This document shows positions 1-10,133 of a stretch of DNA of 64,000 bases, in pieces. Numbering within the stretch: position 1 is the stretch's first letter; the number at the start of each line of letters is the position of its first letter. Made by a program: the position numbers and the translations under genes. The notes under the pieces were generated by a model. The model was not told the DNA's origin and searched no databases. It was given only the letters and a program-made list of their open reading frames with translations. Origin of the DNA: Pseudomonas sp. BSw22131 (GTDB taxonomy: Bacteria > Pseudomonadota > Gammaproteobacteria > Pseudomonadales > Pseudomonadaceae); NCBI RefSeq assembly GCF_026810445.1, contig NZ_CP113949.1, positions 5,383,501 through 5,447,500 on the forward strand, in the 5' to 3' direction.

Positions 1-11
1 CAGGCCTATTA

Positions 12-40
12 AAGCCCCGACAGCCCACCGGGGCTTATTC
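12..40 (+). terminator. Intrinsic terminator of an upstream gene
   Basis: Eight-base perfect arms AAGCCCCG (12-19) and CGGGGCTT (29-36) enclose a nine-base loop and are followed by TATTC. It has the form of a rho-independent terminator for a gene that ends left of the window, although the T tract is poor. The threonate operon starts beyond it. Confidence 0.55.
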
Positions 41-186
41 TCGCCTGCTCGCGGCAATGTTAAACTTTGTTAATTCAAAAAACACTTCACATTATCTGAT
101 CACAGGTTCACTATCGTTTTCACAGATTCGAACAACCTTCGAGCGCTGATGCATTGCCTTCGGCGCGCGATCCGAGGAGAGAGATC

Positions 187-1092
187 ATGAATAACAAGAA
201 CGTCGGCGTGATCGGTTTGGGCGCCATGGGTTTGGGCATTGCCCGCTCGCTGCTGCGCAACGGCTTCAACGTCCATGCCTGTGACGTGCGCACCGCCGTC
301 ACCGAGCAATTCGCCACCGAAGGCGGCGTTGCCTGTGATTCCCCTGCCGCAATGGCTGCACTGTGCGACGTCATCGTCACCGTCGTGGTCAATGCCGAAC
401 AAACCGAAACCGTACTCTTCGGTGAAAACGGCGCCATCGCCGCCTTGAAACCCGGCAGCCTGGTCATCGGCTGCGCCACTGTCGCCCCGACCTTCGCGGT
501 CGAGCTGGGCGAGCGCCTCGCCGAACAAACCCTGCTTTACCTCGACGCCCCGATCTCCGGCGGCGCGGCCAAGGCTGCTTCAGGCCAAATGACCATGATG
601 ACCTCCGGCCCGGCCGAGTCCTATGCCAAGGCTGATGCGATCCTCAACGGCATGGCAGGCAAGGTTTATCGCTTGGGCGACGTTCACGGCCTGGGTTCCA
701 AAGTCAAAATCATCAACCAGTTGCTGGCCGGTGTGCACATCGCCGCCAGCGCCGAAGCCATGGCCCTGGGCCTGCGTGAAGGCGTCGACGCCGATGCCCT
801 CTATGAAGTCATCACCAACAGCGCCGGCAACTCGTGGATGTTCGAAAACCGCGTTCCACACATCCTCAAAGCCGATTACACGCCGCTGTCTGCCGTCGAT
901 ATCTTCGTCAAGGACCTGGGCCTGGTACTGGATACCGCCCGTGCCAGCAAATTCCCGTTGCCGTTGTCGTCCACCGCACACCAGATGTTCATGCAGGCCT
1001 CGACCGCAGGCTTTGGCCGCGAAGACGACTCCGCCGTGATCAAGATTTTCCCGGGCATCACCCTGCCCGTTGCCAAGCCAGACCAAGCCTGA
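187..1092 (+). CDS. ltnD: L-threonate dehydrogenase (3-hydroxyisobutyrate dehydrogenase family)
   Basis: 301-residue NAD-dependent beta-hydroxyacid dehydrogenase. The N-terminal Rossmann motif GLGAMGLG is at about residues 10-17, the substrate-binding signature DAPISGGAAKAASG lies mid-protein, and KIINQLLAG carries the expected catalytic lysine. The family oxidises L-threonate at C2 to 2-oxo-tetronate in the cytosol. The ATG at 187 is preceded by GAGGAGAGAG; an in-frame start at 154 has no such site. It is the first gene of an operon with otnK, otnC, a GntP permease and otnI, and that context is what separates it from other members of the family such as tartronate semialdehyde reductase. D-erythronate clusters use a different (SDR) dehydrogenase, so L-threonate is the likelier substrate. 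Confidence 0.85.
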   Translation: MNNKNVGVIGLGAMGLGIARSLLRNGFNVHACDVRTAVTEQFATEGGVACDSPAAMAALCDVIVTVVVNAEQTETVLFGENGAIAALKPGSLVIGCATVAPTFAVELGERLAEQTLLYLDAPISGGAAKAASGQMTMMTSGPAESYAKADAILNGMAGKVYRLGDVHGLGSKVKIINQLLAGVHIAASAEAMALGLREGVDADALYEVITNSAGNSWMFENRVPHILKADYTPLSAVDIFVKDLGLVLDTARASKFPLPLSSTAHQMFMQASTAGFGREDDSAVIKIFPGITLPVAKPDQA

Positions 1093-1102
1093 GGCCCAGA
1101 CA

Positions 1103-2392
1103 ATGAGCGCCACTATTCGCCCATTGCTGGGCTGCATCGCCGATGACTTCACCGGCGCTACCGACCTTGCGAACATGCTGGTGCGCGGCGGCATGCGCAC
1201 GGTGCAAAGCATCGGTATTCCCGGCGCAGACGTGCTGGCCGACCTTGATGCCGATGCAATCGTCATCGCGCTGAAGTCGCGCACCATTCCAGCCGCCGAA
1301 GCCGTTGCCCAGTCCCTTGAAGCACTGCAATGGCTGCAGGACCGCGGCTGCGAGCAAATCTTCTTCAAATATTGCTCAACATTCGATTCCACCGCGGCCG
1401 GCAACATTGGTCAGGTCAGCGAAGCGCTGCTGGAAAAACTGGGCAGCGACTTCACCCTGGCTTGCCCGGCCTTTCCGGAGAACGGTCGGACGATCTTCCG
1501 CGGTCACTTGTTCGTGCAGGACCAACTGCTCAATGAGTGCGGTATGCAGAACCACCCGCTGACGCCGATGACCGACGCCAACCTCGTGCGGGTGCTGCAA
1601 TCGCAAACCCAACAGAAAGTAGGCCTGCTGCGTTACGACAGCGTGTCCCAAGGCGTTGAGAAGGTGCGTGCACGCATCGCCGAGCTGCGCGCTGATGGCG
1701 TGAGCATGGCGGTTGCCGATGCTCTGTCTGACGCGGATCTGTACACACTCGGAGAAGCCTGCGCCGACCTGCCGCTGCTGACCGGCGGCTCGGGACTGGC
1801 GCTGGGGCTGCCGGGCAACTTCCGCAAAGCCGGCAAGCTGCGCGACATCGACGCCTCGAAACTCGAAGACATCCGCGGTGGCGAAGTAGTACTTGCCGGC
1901 AGCGCTTCGGTCGCCACAAACGGCCAGGTTGCGGCATGGCTTGAAGCCAATCGCCCTGCGCTGCGCATTGATCCGTTGGCGCTGGCCGATGGCAAGCCGG
2001 TCGTTGAACAGGCACTGGCATTCGCACGCGATGCGGGCCAGACCGTTTTGATCTACGCCACCAGCTCACCGGATGAAGTCAAAGCCGTGCAGCAAAAGCT
2101 GGGCGTCGAACGCGCCGGTGCCTTGGTAGAGGACGCATTGGGCCAGATCGCAAACGGACTGCTGCAAGCCGGTGTTCGTCGCTTTGTGGTGGCAGGTGGC
2201 GAAACGTCCGGTGCCGTGGTGCAAGCCTTGGGCGTGCAACTGCTGAAAATCGGCGCGCAGATTGATCCGGGCGTTCCGGCAACTCAGAGCACAGGCGCTC
2301 AACCGCTGGCGATGGCGCTCAAGTCCGGTAACTTCGGCGGCCGCGACTTCTTTGACAAAGCCCTGAAACAGCTGGCCGGAGGTGCGCAATGA
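1103..2392 (+). CDS. otnK: 3-oxo-tetronate kinase (former DUF1537 family)
   Basis: 429 residues, the usual length for this two-domain kinase family. The N-terminal domain starts with the signature ADDFTGATD (residues 13-21); the C-terminal nucleotide-binding half contains GGETSGAVVQALG. Known members phosphorylate 3-oxo-tetronate to 3-oxo-tetronate 4-phosphate with ATP. The chosen ATG lies 10 bases past the ltnD stop; an upstream in-frame start overlaps ltnD and has no ribosome site. The 3' end overlaps otnC by four bases (ATGA), pointing to coupled translation. The neighbours ltnD, otnC and otnI complete the four enzymes needed to turn L-threonate into dihydroxyacetone phosphate. Confidence 0.9.
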   Translation: MSATIRPLLGCIADDFTGATDLANMLVRGGMRTVQSIGIPGADVLADLDADAIVIALKSRTIPAAEAVAQSLEALQWLQDRGCEQIFFKYCSTFDSTAAGNIGQVSEALLEKLGSDFTLACPAFPENGRTIFRGHLFVQDQLLNECGMQNHPLTPMTDANLVRVLQSQTQQKVGLLRYDSVSQGVEKVRARIAELRADGVSMAVADALSDADLYTLGEACADLPLLTGGSGLALGLPGNFRKAGKLRDIDASKLEDIRGGEVVLAGSASVATNGQVAAWLEANRPALRIDPLALADGKPVVEQALAFARDAGQTVLIYATSSPDEVKAVQQKLGVERAGALVEDALGQIANGLLQAGVRRFVVAGGETSGAVVQALGVQLLKIGAQIDPGVPATQSTGAQPLAMALKSGNFGGRDFFDKALKQLAGGAQ

Positions 2393-3027
2393 GTGCTGAA
2401 AACAAGCAGCGCGAGGAGATTTGCGACATCGGTCGACTGCTCTATGGTCGCGGCTACACGGTGGGCAGCGCTGGCAACATCAGCGCACGCCTGGAAGACG
2501 GCTGGTTGATCACGCCGACCGATGCTTGCCTGGGACGCCTCGACCCGGCAGCCATTGCCAAGGTCAATCTGGCCGGGGAATGGGTGTCCGGCGACAAGCC
2601 GTCGAAAACCCTCGCCCTGCACCGCCAGGTGTATGACCGCAATCCGGGCGTAGGCGGCGTGGTGCACACCCACTCAACGCATCTGGTGGCGCTGACTCTG
2701 GCTGGCGTCTGGCAACAAAACGACATTCTGCCGCCACTCACTCCGTATCAGGTGATGAAGGTTGGCCACATTCCGCTGATTGCTTACGAGCGCCCGGGCT
2801 CGCCCAAAGTCGCCGAGCAGGTCGCGCAGCTGGCTAACAGCGTGCGCGGCGTAATGCTTGAGCGCTTGGGTCCGGTCATCTGGGAAAGCTCGGTGGCAAA
2901 AGCCTGTTACGCCCTTGAAGAGCTCGAAGAAACCGCTCGCCTGTGGCTGATGAGCAACCCCAAGCCGGCACCGCTGGACGCAGCGGCGCTGGAAGAATTG
3001 CGCCAGACGTTCGGCGCCAACTGGTAA
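2389..3027 (+). CDS. otnC: 3-oxo-tetronate 4-phosphate decarboxylase (class II aldolase family)
   Basis: 212-residue class II aldolase/adducin-type protein. The zinc-binding motif HTHSTH is at residues 93-98 and the phosphate-binding loop GNIS at 29-32. Relatives with this gene context decarboxylate 3-oxo-tetronate 4-phosphate to dihydroxyacetone phosphate and CO2. The start overlaps the otnK stop by four bases. Fuculose-phosphate or ribulose-phosphate aldolases share the fold, but the adjacency to otnK and ltnD favours OtnC. Confidence 0.88.
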   Translation: MSAENKQREEICDIGRLLYGRGYTVGSAGNISARLEDGWLITPTDACLGRLDPAAIAKVNLAGEWVSGDKPSKTLALHRQVYDRNPGVGGVVHTHSTHLVALTLAGVWQQNDILPPLTPYQVMKVGHIPLIAYERPGSPKVAEQVAQLANSVRGVMLERLGPVIWESSVAKACYALEELEETARLWLMSNPKPAPLDAAALEELRQTFGANW

Positions 3028-3108
3028 CAGGCAGCGTTTGATTGGAGGCCGCGGTGCGGCTTCCGGCATCCCGGTTTCGGCCGGACAACAATAACAACAG
3101 GACACAAC

Positions 3109-4566
3109 ATGACCCCTCTCATACTGATGTTGATCGCCGGTGCAGGTATCGCGCTGTTGCTGCTGCTGGTGTTGAAGTACAAATTCCAGCCGTTCGTGGC
3201 ACTGATGCTGGTCAGCATCATCGTGGCTTTGGTTGCAGGGGTTAAACCTGCGGACCTGGTGGCGACCATCGAAGGCGGCATGGGCAAAACCCTTGGCCAC
3301 ATCGCAATCATCATCGCGTTGGGCGCCATGATCGGACGCATCATCGAACTGTCCGGCGGTGCCGAGGCACTGGCCAAAACCCTGATCAAACGCTTCGGCA
3401 ACCGACGCACTCCGCTGGCGCTGACGGTTGCCGGTTTTATCGTCGGTATTCCGGTGTTTTTCGAAGTAGGCGTGATCATTCTCATGCCGCTGGCGTACGG
3501 CGTAGCCCGTGCTGCCCGCAAACCGCTGCTGCTGTTCGCACTGCCGATGTGCGCTGCATTGCTCTCGGTTCATGCCTTCCTGCCGCCACACCCTGGCGCT
3601 GTCGCCGCGGCCGGCCAGCTGGGCGCAGACCTTGGACGCGTGCTGATGTTCGGTATCCCGATGGTTGCGGTACTGAGCCTGGCGGGTTACTTCATCGCTG
3701 GCCGGATGACCCGCAAGGTCTACCCGATGACCGACGATATTCGCGCCGAAGTCTACGGCCCGCATATCACCAACGCCGACCTGCAAGCCTGGCAAAAGGG
3801 CGATTACAGCAATACCACTGAAGCGGCGCACGCCAAGAAGCTGGGTCTGGAAGAAAGCGCCAGCAGTCTTGCTGCCTCGCTGCCACCTGCTCCGGCGCCG
3901 GGTTTTGGCTTGATCATCGCGCTGATTCTGCTGCCGATCGTGCTGATTCTGCTGGGTACGCTGGCGACCACCATGCTGCCTGCCGACTCCCTGCTGCGCA
4001 GCGTGCTGACGGTACTGGGCGCGCCGCTGGTTGCGCTGCTGATCGACACACTGTTGTGTGCCTGGTTGCTGGGCACCCGTCGTGGCTGGAGCCGCACTCA
4101 AGTGTCCGACGTGATCGGCTCGGCATTGCCGGGTGTGGCGATGGTGATCCTGATCGCCGGTGCAGGTGGCGTGTTCGGTAAAGTGCTGGTCGACACCGGC
4201 ATCGGCGCTGTCGTCTCCGAAGCATTGCGTACCACAGGCCTGCCCGTCCTGGCGCTGGGCTTTTTGCTGACCCTTCTGCTGCGAGCCGTACAAGGTTCCA
4301 CCACCGTTGCACTGGTGACCACGGCCGGCATTCTCAGCCCGCTGATCGCGACCCTCAGCCTCACGCCGAACCACCTGGCCCTGCTGTGTCTGGCCATGGG
4401 TGGTGGCGGTCTGGCCATGTCGCACATCAATGACGCCGGTTACTGGATGTTCACCAAGCTGGCAGGCCTGAACGTCGCTGACGGCTTGCGCACCTGGACA
4501 GTGCTGGTCACTGTGCTGGGCACGCTTGGGTTCCTGATTACCCTGCTGCTCTGGCCTTTCGTCTGA
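3109..4566 (+). CDS. GntP-family acid sugar permease, probably L-threonate uptake
   Basis: 485-residue, strongly hydrophobic inner-membrane protein with roughly a dozen predicted helices, of the gluconate:H+ symporter (GntP) family. The glycine/proline-rich segment [14 protein letters not shown] and the C-terminal stretch with [16 protein letters not shown] are family hallmarks. Start ATG follows ACAGGACACAAC. It sits 81 bases after otnC and 22 bases before otnI, so it is transcribed with the tetronate enzymes and most likely brings in threonate or a related four-carbon sugar acid. Substrate is inferred only from context; the family also moves gluconate, idonate and glycerate. Confidence 0.85.
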   Translation: MTPLILMLIAGAGIALLLLLVLKYKFQPFVALMLVSIIVALVAGVKPADLVATIEGGMGKTLGHIAIIIALGAMIGRIIELSGGAEALAKTLIKRFGNRRTPLALTVAGFIVGIPVFFEVGVIILMPLAYGVARAARKPLLLFALPMCAALLSVHAFLPPHPGAVAAAGQLGADLGRVLMFGIPMVAVLSLAGYFIAGRMTRKVYPMTDDIRAEVYGPHITNADLQAWQKGDYSNTTEAAHAKKLGLEESASSLAASLPPAPAPGFGLIIALILLPIVLILLGTLATTMLPADSLLRSVLTVLGAPLVALLIDTLLCAWLLGTRRGWSRTQVSDVIGSALPGVAMVILIAGAGGVFGKVLVDTGIGAVVSEALRTTGLPVLALGFLLTLLLRAVQGSTTVALVTTAGILSPLIATLSLTPNHLALLCLAMGGGGLAMSHINDAGYWMFTKLAGLNVADGLRTWTVLVTVLGTLGFLITLLLWPFV

Positions 4567-4588
4567 CCTTTTGAAGACAGGAGTTACC

Positions 4589-5380
4589 ATGCCTCGTTTC
4601 GCTGCCAACCTCAGCATGATGTACCCGCAACACGATTTCCTGGCCCGCTTCGGCGCCGCTGCGGCGGATGGATTCAAAGGGATCGAGTACCTCTTCCCCT
4701 ACGACTACACCGCGGCTGAAATCAAACTGCGGCTGGACGACTTCGGCCTGGAGCAGGCGCTGTTCAACATGCCCCCAGGGGATTTTAGCAAGGGTGAACG
4801 AGGCATCGCCTCATTGCCGGGCCGTGAAAGCGAATTCCGCTCTGGCGTTCAAAAAGCACTGGAATACGCGGCCGTGCTGGGCAATGACCGTATTCACGCG
4901 ATGGCGGGCCTGTTGCCGAGCGAAGACCTGCGCGAGCGTTATCACGCGGTCTATCTGGAAAACCTCAGCTATGCCGCCCAGGAAGCGGCAAAAGTGGGGA
5001 TCAATGTGCTGATCGAGCCGATCAACACACGGGACATTCCGGGCTTCTTTCTCAATCGTCAGGATCAGGCCCAGGATATTCGCAAGGCCATCGGCGCTGA
5101 CAATCTGTTGGTGCAGTTCGACTGCTATCACTGCCAGATCGTCGAGGGCGATGTGGTGACCAAACTGCGTCGCGATTTCGCAGGCATTGGGCATATCCAG
5201 ATTGCTGGCGTGCCTGATCGTCACGAGCCGGACCTTGGCGAAGTGAATTACCCGTTCCTGTTCGAAGAGCTTGACCGCCTGGGCTACACCGGCTGGGTAG
5301 GCTGTGAATACCGCCCAAAAGGCGACACCACCGAAGGGCTGCAATGGCTCCGGGACTGGCAGGCGAAAAACCCGGCCTGA
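4589..5380 (+). CDS. otnI: 2-oxo-tetronate isomerase (hydroxypyruvate isomerase family)
   Basis: 263-residue xylose-isomerase-like TIM barrel. Recognisable pieces are the N-terminal [12 protein letters not shown], the metal-ligand region [12 protein letters not shown], and the segment QFDCYHCQ common to hydroxypyruvate isomerases. In threonate clusters this protein interconverts 2-oxo- and 3-oxo-tetronate, linking LtnD to OtnK. The ATG at 4589 follows GACAGGAGTTACC; a TTG 18 bases upstream would place the ribosome site inside the gene. It is the last gene of the operon and is followed by a REP doublet rather than a clear terminator. A hydroxypyruvate isomerase (hyi) role cannot be excluded by sequence alone. 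Confidence 0.85.
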   Translation: MPRFAANLSMMYPQHDFLARFGAAAADGFKGIEYLFPYDYTAAEIKLRLDDFGLEQALFNMPPGDFSKGERGIASLPGRESEFRSGVQKALEYAAVLGNDRIHAMAGLLPSEDLRERYHAVYLENLSYAAQEAAKVGINVLIEPINTRDIPGFFLNRQDQAQDIRKAIGADNLLVQFDCYHCQIVEGDVVTKLRRDFAGIGHIQIAGVPDRHEPDLGEVNYPFLFEELDRLGYTGWVGCEYRPKGDTTEGLQWLRDWQAKNPA

Positions 5381-5391
5381 TGCTTTGAATT

Positions 5392-5480
5392 TGTAGGAGC
5401 GCGCTTGCCCGCGATGGCTTCCTGTCAGCCAGCACTTTTGGCACAGACAGATCGTTATCGCGGGCAAGCGCGCTTCTACG
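5392..5480. repeat. REP doublet (REPIN)
   Basis: Two inverted REP copies: the left one reads GTAGGAGCGCGCTTGCCCGC and the right one is its reverse complement with one change, separated by about 45 unrelated bases. The element fills the gap between convergent otnI and the thioesterase gene. The same element recurs at least five more times in the window. Confidence 0.9.
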
Positions 5481-5492
5481 GGTGAACCCCCT

Positions 5493-5897
5493 TCACTCGT
5501 TGATGATTTCGTCCTTGAACTGATCTTTCACATAAGTGATTTCGGTCTTGCCGTGCGGTGACGGCAGGCCGTCTTCACCCAGATTCACGAACACCATCTT
5601 CTCAACCGTCAGAATGCTCTTGCGGGTGATTTTGTTGCGCACCTGACACGTCAGGGTAATTGAGGTGCGACCGAACTCGGTGGCCGTGATGCCCAATTCG
5701 ATGATGTCGCCCTGGCGCGAGGCGCTGACGAAGTTGATCTCCGAAATGTACTTGGTCACCACGCGCTGATTGCCTAACTGAACGATGGCGTAAATAGCCG
5801 CCTCTTCGTCGATCCAGCGCAGCAGACTGCCGCCGAACAACGTGCCATTGGGGTTCAGGTCTTCGGGTTTTACCCATTTGCGAGTGTGAAAATTCAT
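5493..5897 (-). CDS. Acyl-CoA thioesterase, YciA-like hotdog protein
   Basis: 134-residue single hotdog-fold protein. The helix-proximal signature NPNGTLFGGSLLRWIDE, with its acidic residues, is that of bacterial acyl-CoA thioesterases (YciA/BACH type), which hydrolyse acyl-CoA to free acid and CoA in the cytosol. The ATG at 5897 is preceded by CGGAGCTCCCC; the reading frame runs open further upstream but that part has no family similarity and includes repeat DNA. It is a lone minus-strand gene between otnI and the SAH riboswitch, with no operon partner. Chain-length preference cannot be read from sequence. Confidence 0.85.
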   Translation of the reverse strand: MNFHTRKWVKPEDLNPNGTLFGGSLLRWIDEEAAIYAIVQLGNQRVVTKYISEINFVSASRQGDIIELGITATEFGRTSITLTCQVRNKITRKSILTVEKMVFVNLGEDGLPSPHGKTEITYVKDQFKDEIINE

Positions 5898-5943
5898 GGG
5901 GAGCTCCGACAGTGTTGGGAGGCTGGTAGCAGATGAGCCCCCA

Positions 5944-6021
5944 GCTTCAAGTTTCAGGCCACAAGCTGCAAGTAAAAACCAGTGTGCTTCAACTTGTCGC
6001 TTGTCGCTTGCAGCTTGAAGC
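5944..6021. repeat. Imperfect inverted repeat of CTGCAAG/CTTGCAG units
   Basis: A left arm of 29 bases (5944-5972, starting GCTTCAAG and ending CTGCAAG) pairs with a right arm (5993-6021, ending GCTTGAAGC) at about 23 of 29 positions. The unit CTGCAAG/CTTGCAG also makes up two further intergenic spots in the window (7632-7800 and 26684-26720). It does not resemble the REP elements. No coding or regulatory role is visible; it lies in the spacer between the divergent thioesterase and ahcY leader. Confidence 0.6.
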
Positions 6022-6071
6022 GCAAAGAAAGATAATCGCCACCGCTTCAAAAAACGGTCATCACTTCTTGA

Positions 6072-7631
<1,560 letters not shown>

Positions 7632-7800
7632 GCAGCTGCAAGTGGCAAGCTGCAAGCTGTAAGTAAAAGCGGTTCGGTTACTTGCAGTTTGTGCTTGGCG
7701 CTTGCTTCTTCATCGCTATTACGCAGTTGTGAGCTGCAGGCTTCGGGCACGGGATTGGGCGCAATGCCCTCTTGCAGCTTGTAGCTTGCGGCTTTCAGCT
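7632..7800. repeat. Cluster of CTGCAAG/CTTGCAG inverted repeats between ahcY and metF
   Basis: The gap contains several copies of GCAAGCTGCAAGCTG-type units on one side and CTTGCAGCTTGTAGCTTGC-type units on the other, forming two successive imperfect hairpins (about 7632-7710 and 7728-7800). It does not end in a T tract, so it is not a classical terminator. The same unit occurs at 5944-6021 and 26684-26720. Confidence 0.6.
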
Positions 7801-7814
7801 GGAGGCCCCCTCCA

Positions 7815-8660
7815 ATGTCCCAAAACCACGGCTTCAGCTTCGAGTTCTTCCCGACCAAGACCGACGCTGGACATGAAAAACTGATGAACGTGGCGCGCCA
7901 ACTGGCCAGCTACAACCCCGATTTTTTCTCCTGCACTTACGGTGCGGGAGGATCCACGCGTGATCGCACGATCAACACTGTGTTGCAGCTTGAGCAGCAA
8001 GCGAACATTCCTGCAGCGCCACATTTGTCGTGCGTCGGCGACAGCAAAGCCGATCTGCGCGGCTTGCTTACCCAATACAAGGACGCCGGCATCAAGCGCA
8101 TCGTCGCACTGCGCGGCGACTTGCCTTCCGGCATGGGCATGTCCAGCGGTGAGCTTCGCTATGCGGCAGACCTGGTCAGCTTCATTCGGGAAGAGACCGG
8201 CGATCACTTCCACATCGAAGTAGCCGCCTACCCGGAAATGCACCCGCAAGCGCGCAATTTCGAAGACGACATCCACAACTTCGTGCGCAAGGCCCAGGCC
8301 GGTGCCGACAGTGCAATCACCCAGTACTTCTTCAACGCCGACAGCTATTTCTACTTCGTCGACCGCGTGCGCAAGCTGGGCGTGGACATCCCGATCGTGC
8401 CGGGCATCATGCCCATCACCAACTACAGCAAGCTTGCGCGCTTTTCCGATGCGTGCGGTGCAGAAATCCCACGCTGGATTCGTAAGCAGCTGGAAGCGTA
8501 TGGCGATGATTCGCCGAGCATCCAGAAGTTTGGTGAAGAGGTCATCACCGAGATGTGTGAGAGGTTGTTGCAAGAAGGCGCCCCAGGTCTGCACTTCTAC
8601 ACGCTGAACCAAGCAGAGCCTAGCCTGGCGGTGTGGAACAACCTGAAGTTGTCCCGTTAA
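7815..8660 (+). CDS. metF: Methylenetetrahydrofolate reductase
   Basis: 281 residues; FEFFPTK at the N-terminus holds the acidic active-site residue, and LRGD, AAYPEMHP and the C-terminal ending GLHFYTLN are family motifs. The flavoenzyme reduces 5,10-methylene-THF to 5-methyl-THF for methionine synthesis, so with ahcY it supplies the methyl cycle. Start ATG follows CTGGAGGCCCCCTCCA. It lies 183 bases after ahcY with only repeat DNA between, so co-transcription from the riboswitch-controlled promoter is likely but not proven. Confidence 0.96.
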   Translation: MSQNHGFSFEFFPTKTDAGHEKLMNVARQLASYNPDFFSCTYGAGGSTRDRTINTVLQLEQQANIPAAPHLSCVGDSKADLRGLLTQYKDAGIKRIVALRGDLPSGMGMSSGELRYAADLVSFIREETGDHFHIEVAAYPEMHPQARNFEDDIHNFVRKAQAGADSAITQYFFNADSYFYFVDRVRKLGVDIPIVPGIMPITNYSKLARFSDACGAEIPRWIRKQLEAYGDDSPSIQKFGEEVITEMCERLLQEGAPGLHFYTLNQAEPSLAVWNNLKLSR

Positions 8661-8753
8661 CTACAGGCGAATCGGGTCTGGCAAGATTCGTCACATTAAG
8701 GCAACGTCTTGCCTGTAGGTTGCACACAATCAGGACCTGCAGACGCATTAATT

Positions 8754-9866
8754 GTGACGGATACCCAGCAGTTGACCTCAATTACTAAAATCGAATCTCG
8801 CCCGCAGCTTGTTTACCTGGCCTTCGGTGCCGACACCTACCACCAGGAAGCGGTGTTCAGCATCGCGAGTGCGCTCTCGGGTATGCGCCAGACCCCGGAG
8901 CACGCTCTGGACATTCAGGTGTTCACCGACAACCCTGAGCCCTATCGCAAGTTGCCTGTGCGCGTGCGTATGCTCGATGCAGAAACCCGCCGCGCCTGGA
9001 GCGGCCCTCACGGCTACCACTTCCGCTGCAAACAGGTTCTATTGCGCAATGTGTTGGAAGCGTTCGACAAAGCCATTTTGATCGACACCGACACCTTCTT
9101 TCACGACAGCCCTATCAAGCTGTTCGAGCGCATAGAACCCGGCAAGCTGCTGTGTAATGCACTTACGTTGCGTTACGACGACTGCAAGCAGACGGTGCTG
9201 TACACAGCGCTGGCCGAGACCCTGGCGCAGCGCGGCCTTGCCGACGACAACATGCAGTTGCTCAACTCCGGCGTGATTGGCCTGACGCGTAGCGATGCAC
9301 AGATTCTTGATCGCTCCGTTGCGCTGATGGATGAGTTTTTCCCACTTACGCCGGGCGCGATCACTCTCGAAGAATTTTGTCTGGCCGTTGTCGCCCACAA
9401 GACGCTTGAAGTGAACGAGTGCCCCGACCTGATTCACCACTACTGGAGCCGCAAGCAGCTGTTTCGCGCAAAAGTGCGTGCATGGCTGAGCAAGCACGGC
9501 GACGACCCCACCAGTGAAGACGGCCTGAACGACACGCGCAATGTCACCGCTCAACTGCCCCGCCCGCCCACTTGGCAACGCGTCATGTACAAGGGTGCGA
9601 CGCTGGCGGTGCCGCAAGAGCAACGACAGTTCGTACGCGAGGTGCTATACGGTTGCTGTGATTATCCCAACGAGTTTGACAGGGCGTGCTCTCAAGTCTG
9701 GTGGGAAAAAGCGTTCAGTAACGTCGAGCAACGGATGGGCCGACACCTGACGCCCGATCAGGTCAGGCATTGGCTGGAGCATTGGGCGGTCCGGCAGATT
9801 CTCGGCCATCGGCGCGACGCGGTTTATCAGCACCTGCTTGAGCGTCAAAACAGCCGCCAACGCTGA
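8754..9866 (+). CDS. Glycosyltransferase-like protein of unknown function
   Basis: About 370 residues, no signal peptide or membrane segment. LVYLAFG near the N-terminus, a DIQVFTD strand, and the segment AILIDTDTFFHD look like the nucleotide-sugar domain and DxD metal motif of GT-A (family 8-like) glycosyltransferases; LLNSGVIGL fits the acceptor side. The C-terminal third is unfamiliar. The start is uncertain: GTG at 8754 is taken, but a TTG at 8709 with AAGG ahead of it would add 15 residues. It sits alone between metF and rhlE. I do not recognise a named homologue; donor and acceptor are unknown. Confidence 0.65.
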   Translation: MTDTQQLTSITKIESRPQLVYLAFGADTYHQEAVFSIASALSGMRQTPEHALDIQVFTDNPEPYRKLPVRVRMLDAETRRAWSGPHGYHFRCKQVLLRNVLEAFDKAILIDTDTFFHDSPIKLFERIEPGKLLCNALTLRYDDCKQTVLYTALAETLAQRGLADDNMQLLNSGVIGLTRSDAQILDRSVALMDEFFPLTPGAITLEEFCLAVVAHKTLEVNECPDLIHHYWSRKQLFRAKVRAWLSKHGDDPTSEDGLNDTRNVTAQLPRPPTWQRVMYKGATLAVPQEQRQFVREVLYGCCDYPNEFDRACSQVWWEKAFSNVEQRMGRHLTPDQVRHWLEHWAVRQILGHRRDAVYQHLLERQNSRQR

Positions 9867-9909
9867 AAAAACCGTTGAGCAGCATGAACACAGCGCTGTG
9901 TGATTGCTC

Positions 9910-9918
9910 TGTTATACT
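9910..9918 (+). promoter_or_regulatory. Possible extended -10 promoter for rhlE
   Basis: TGTTATACT (9910-9918) fits an extended -10 element; no good -35 box is seen. Transcription from it would begin near 9925 and give rhlE an untranslated leader of about 210 bases. That leader includes a TTTTTT run at 9990-9995 and the hairpin GGGCCA-ACG-TGGCCC (10099-10113) just before the start codon. Confidence 0.4.
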
Positions 9919-10133
9919 CCGGCGTCCCCGCCAGGCTCACGCCCGGATGCTCGGTCTTGCAGAAAGCACTCGATCACACTCGCTGCGCATGTTTTTTATC
10001 CCGCGCGCATGTCACGAGTTGAACTTACAGACCCGACAGTACCGGACGGGATTGCGTCATCTGAACGCACATTCGCGCCGGGTAGATTATTCCCCCTTGG
10101 GCCAACGTGGCCCTAATTAAGACAGGATTGCTC

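Noticed and set aside
2674..4677. 667-codon open frame on the minus strand opposite otnC and the GntP permease
   Set aside because: Its product is full of Q, H and R with no domain pattern, as expected for an antisense frame in GC-rich coding DNA; the plus-strand genes have clear family motifs.
9875..10120. Small open frames of 70-81 codons before rhlE
   Set aside because: Two overlapping frames with no ribosome site and no familiar sequence; better read as the rhlE leader.
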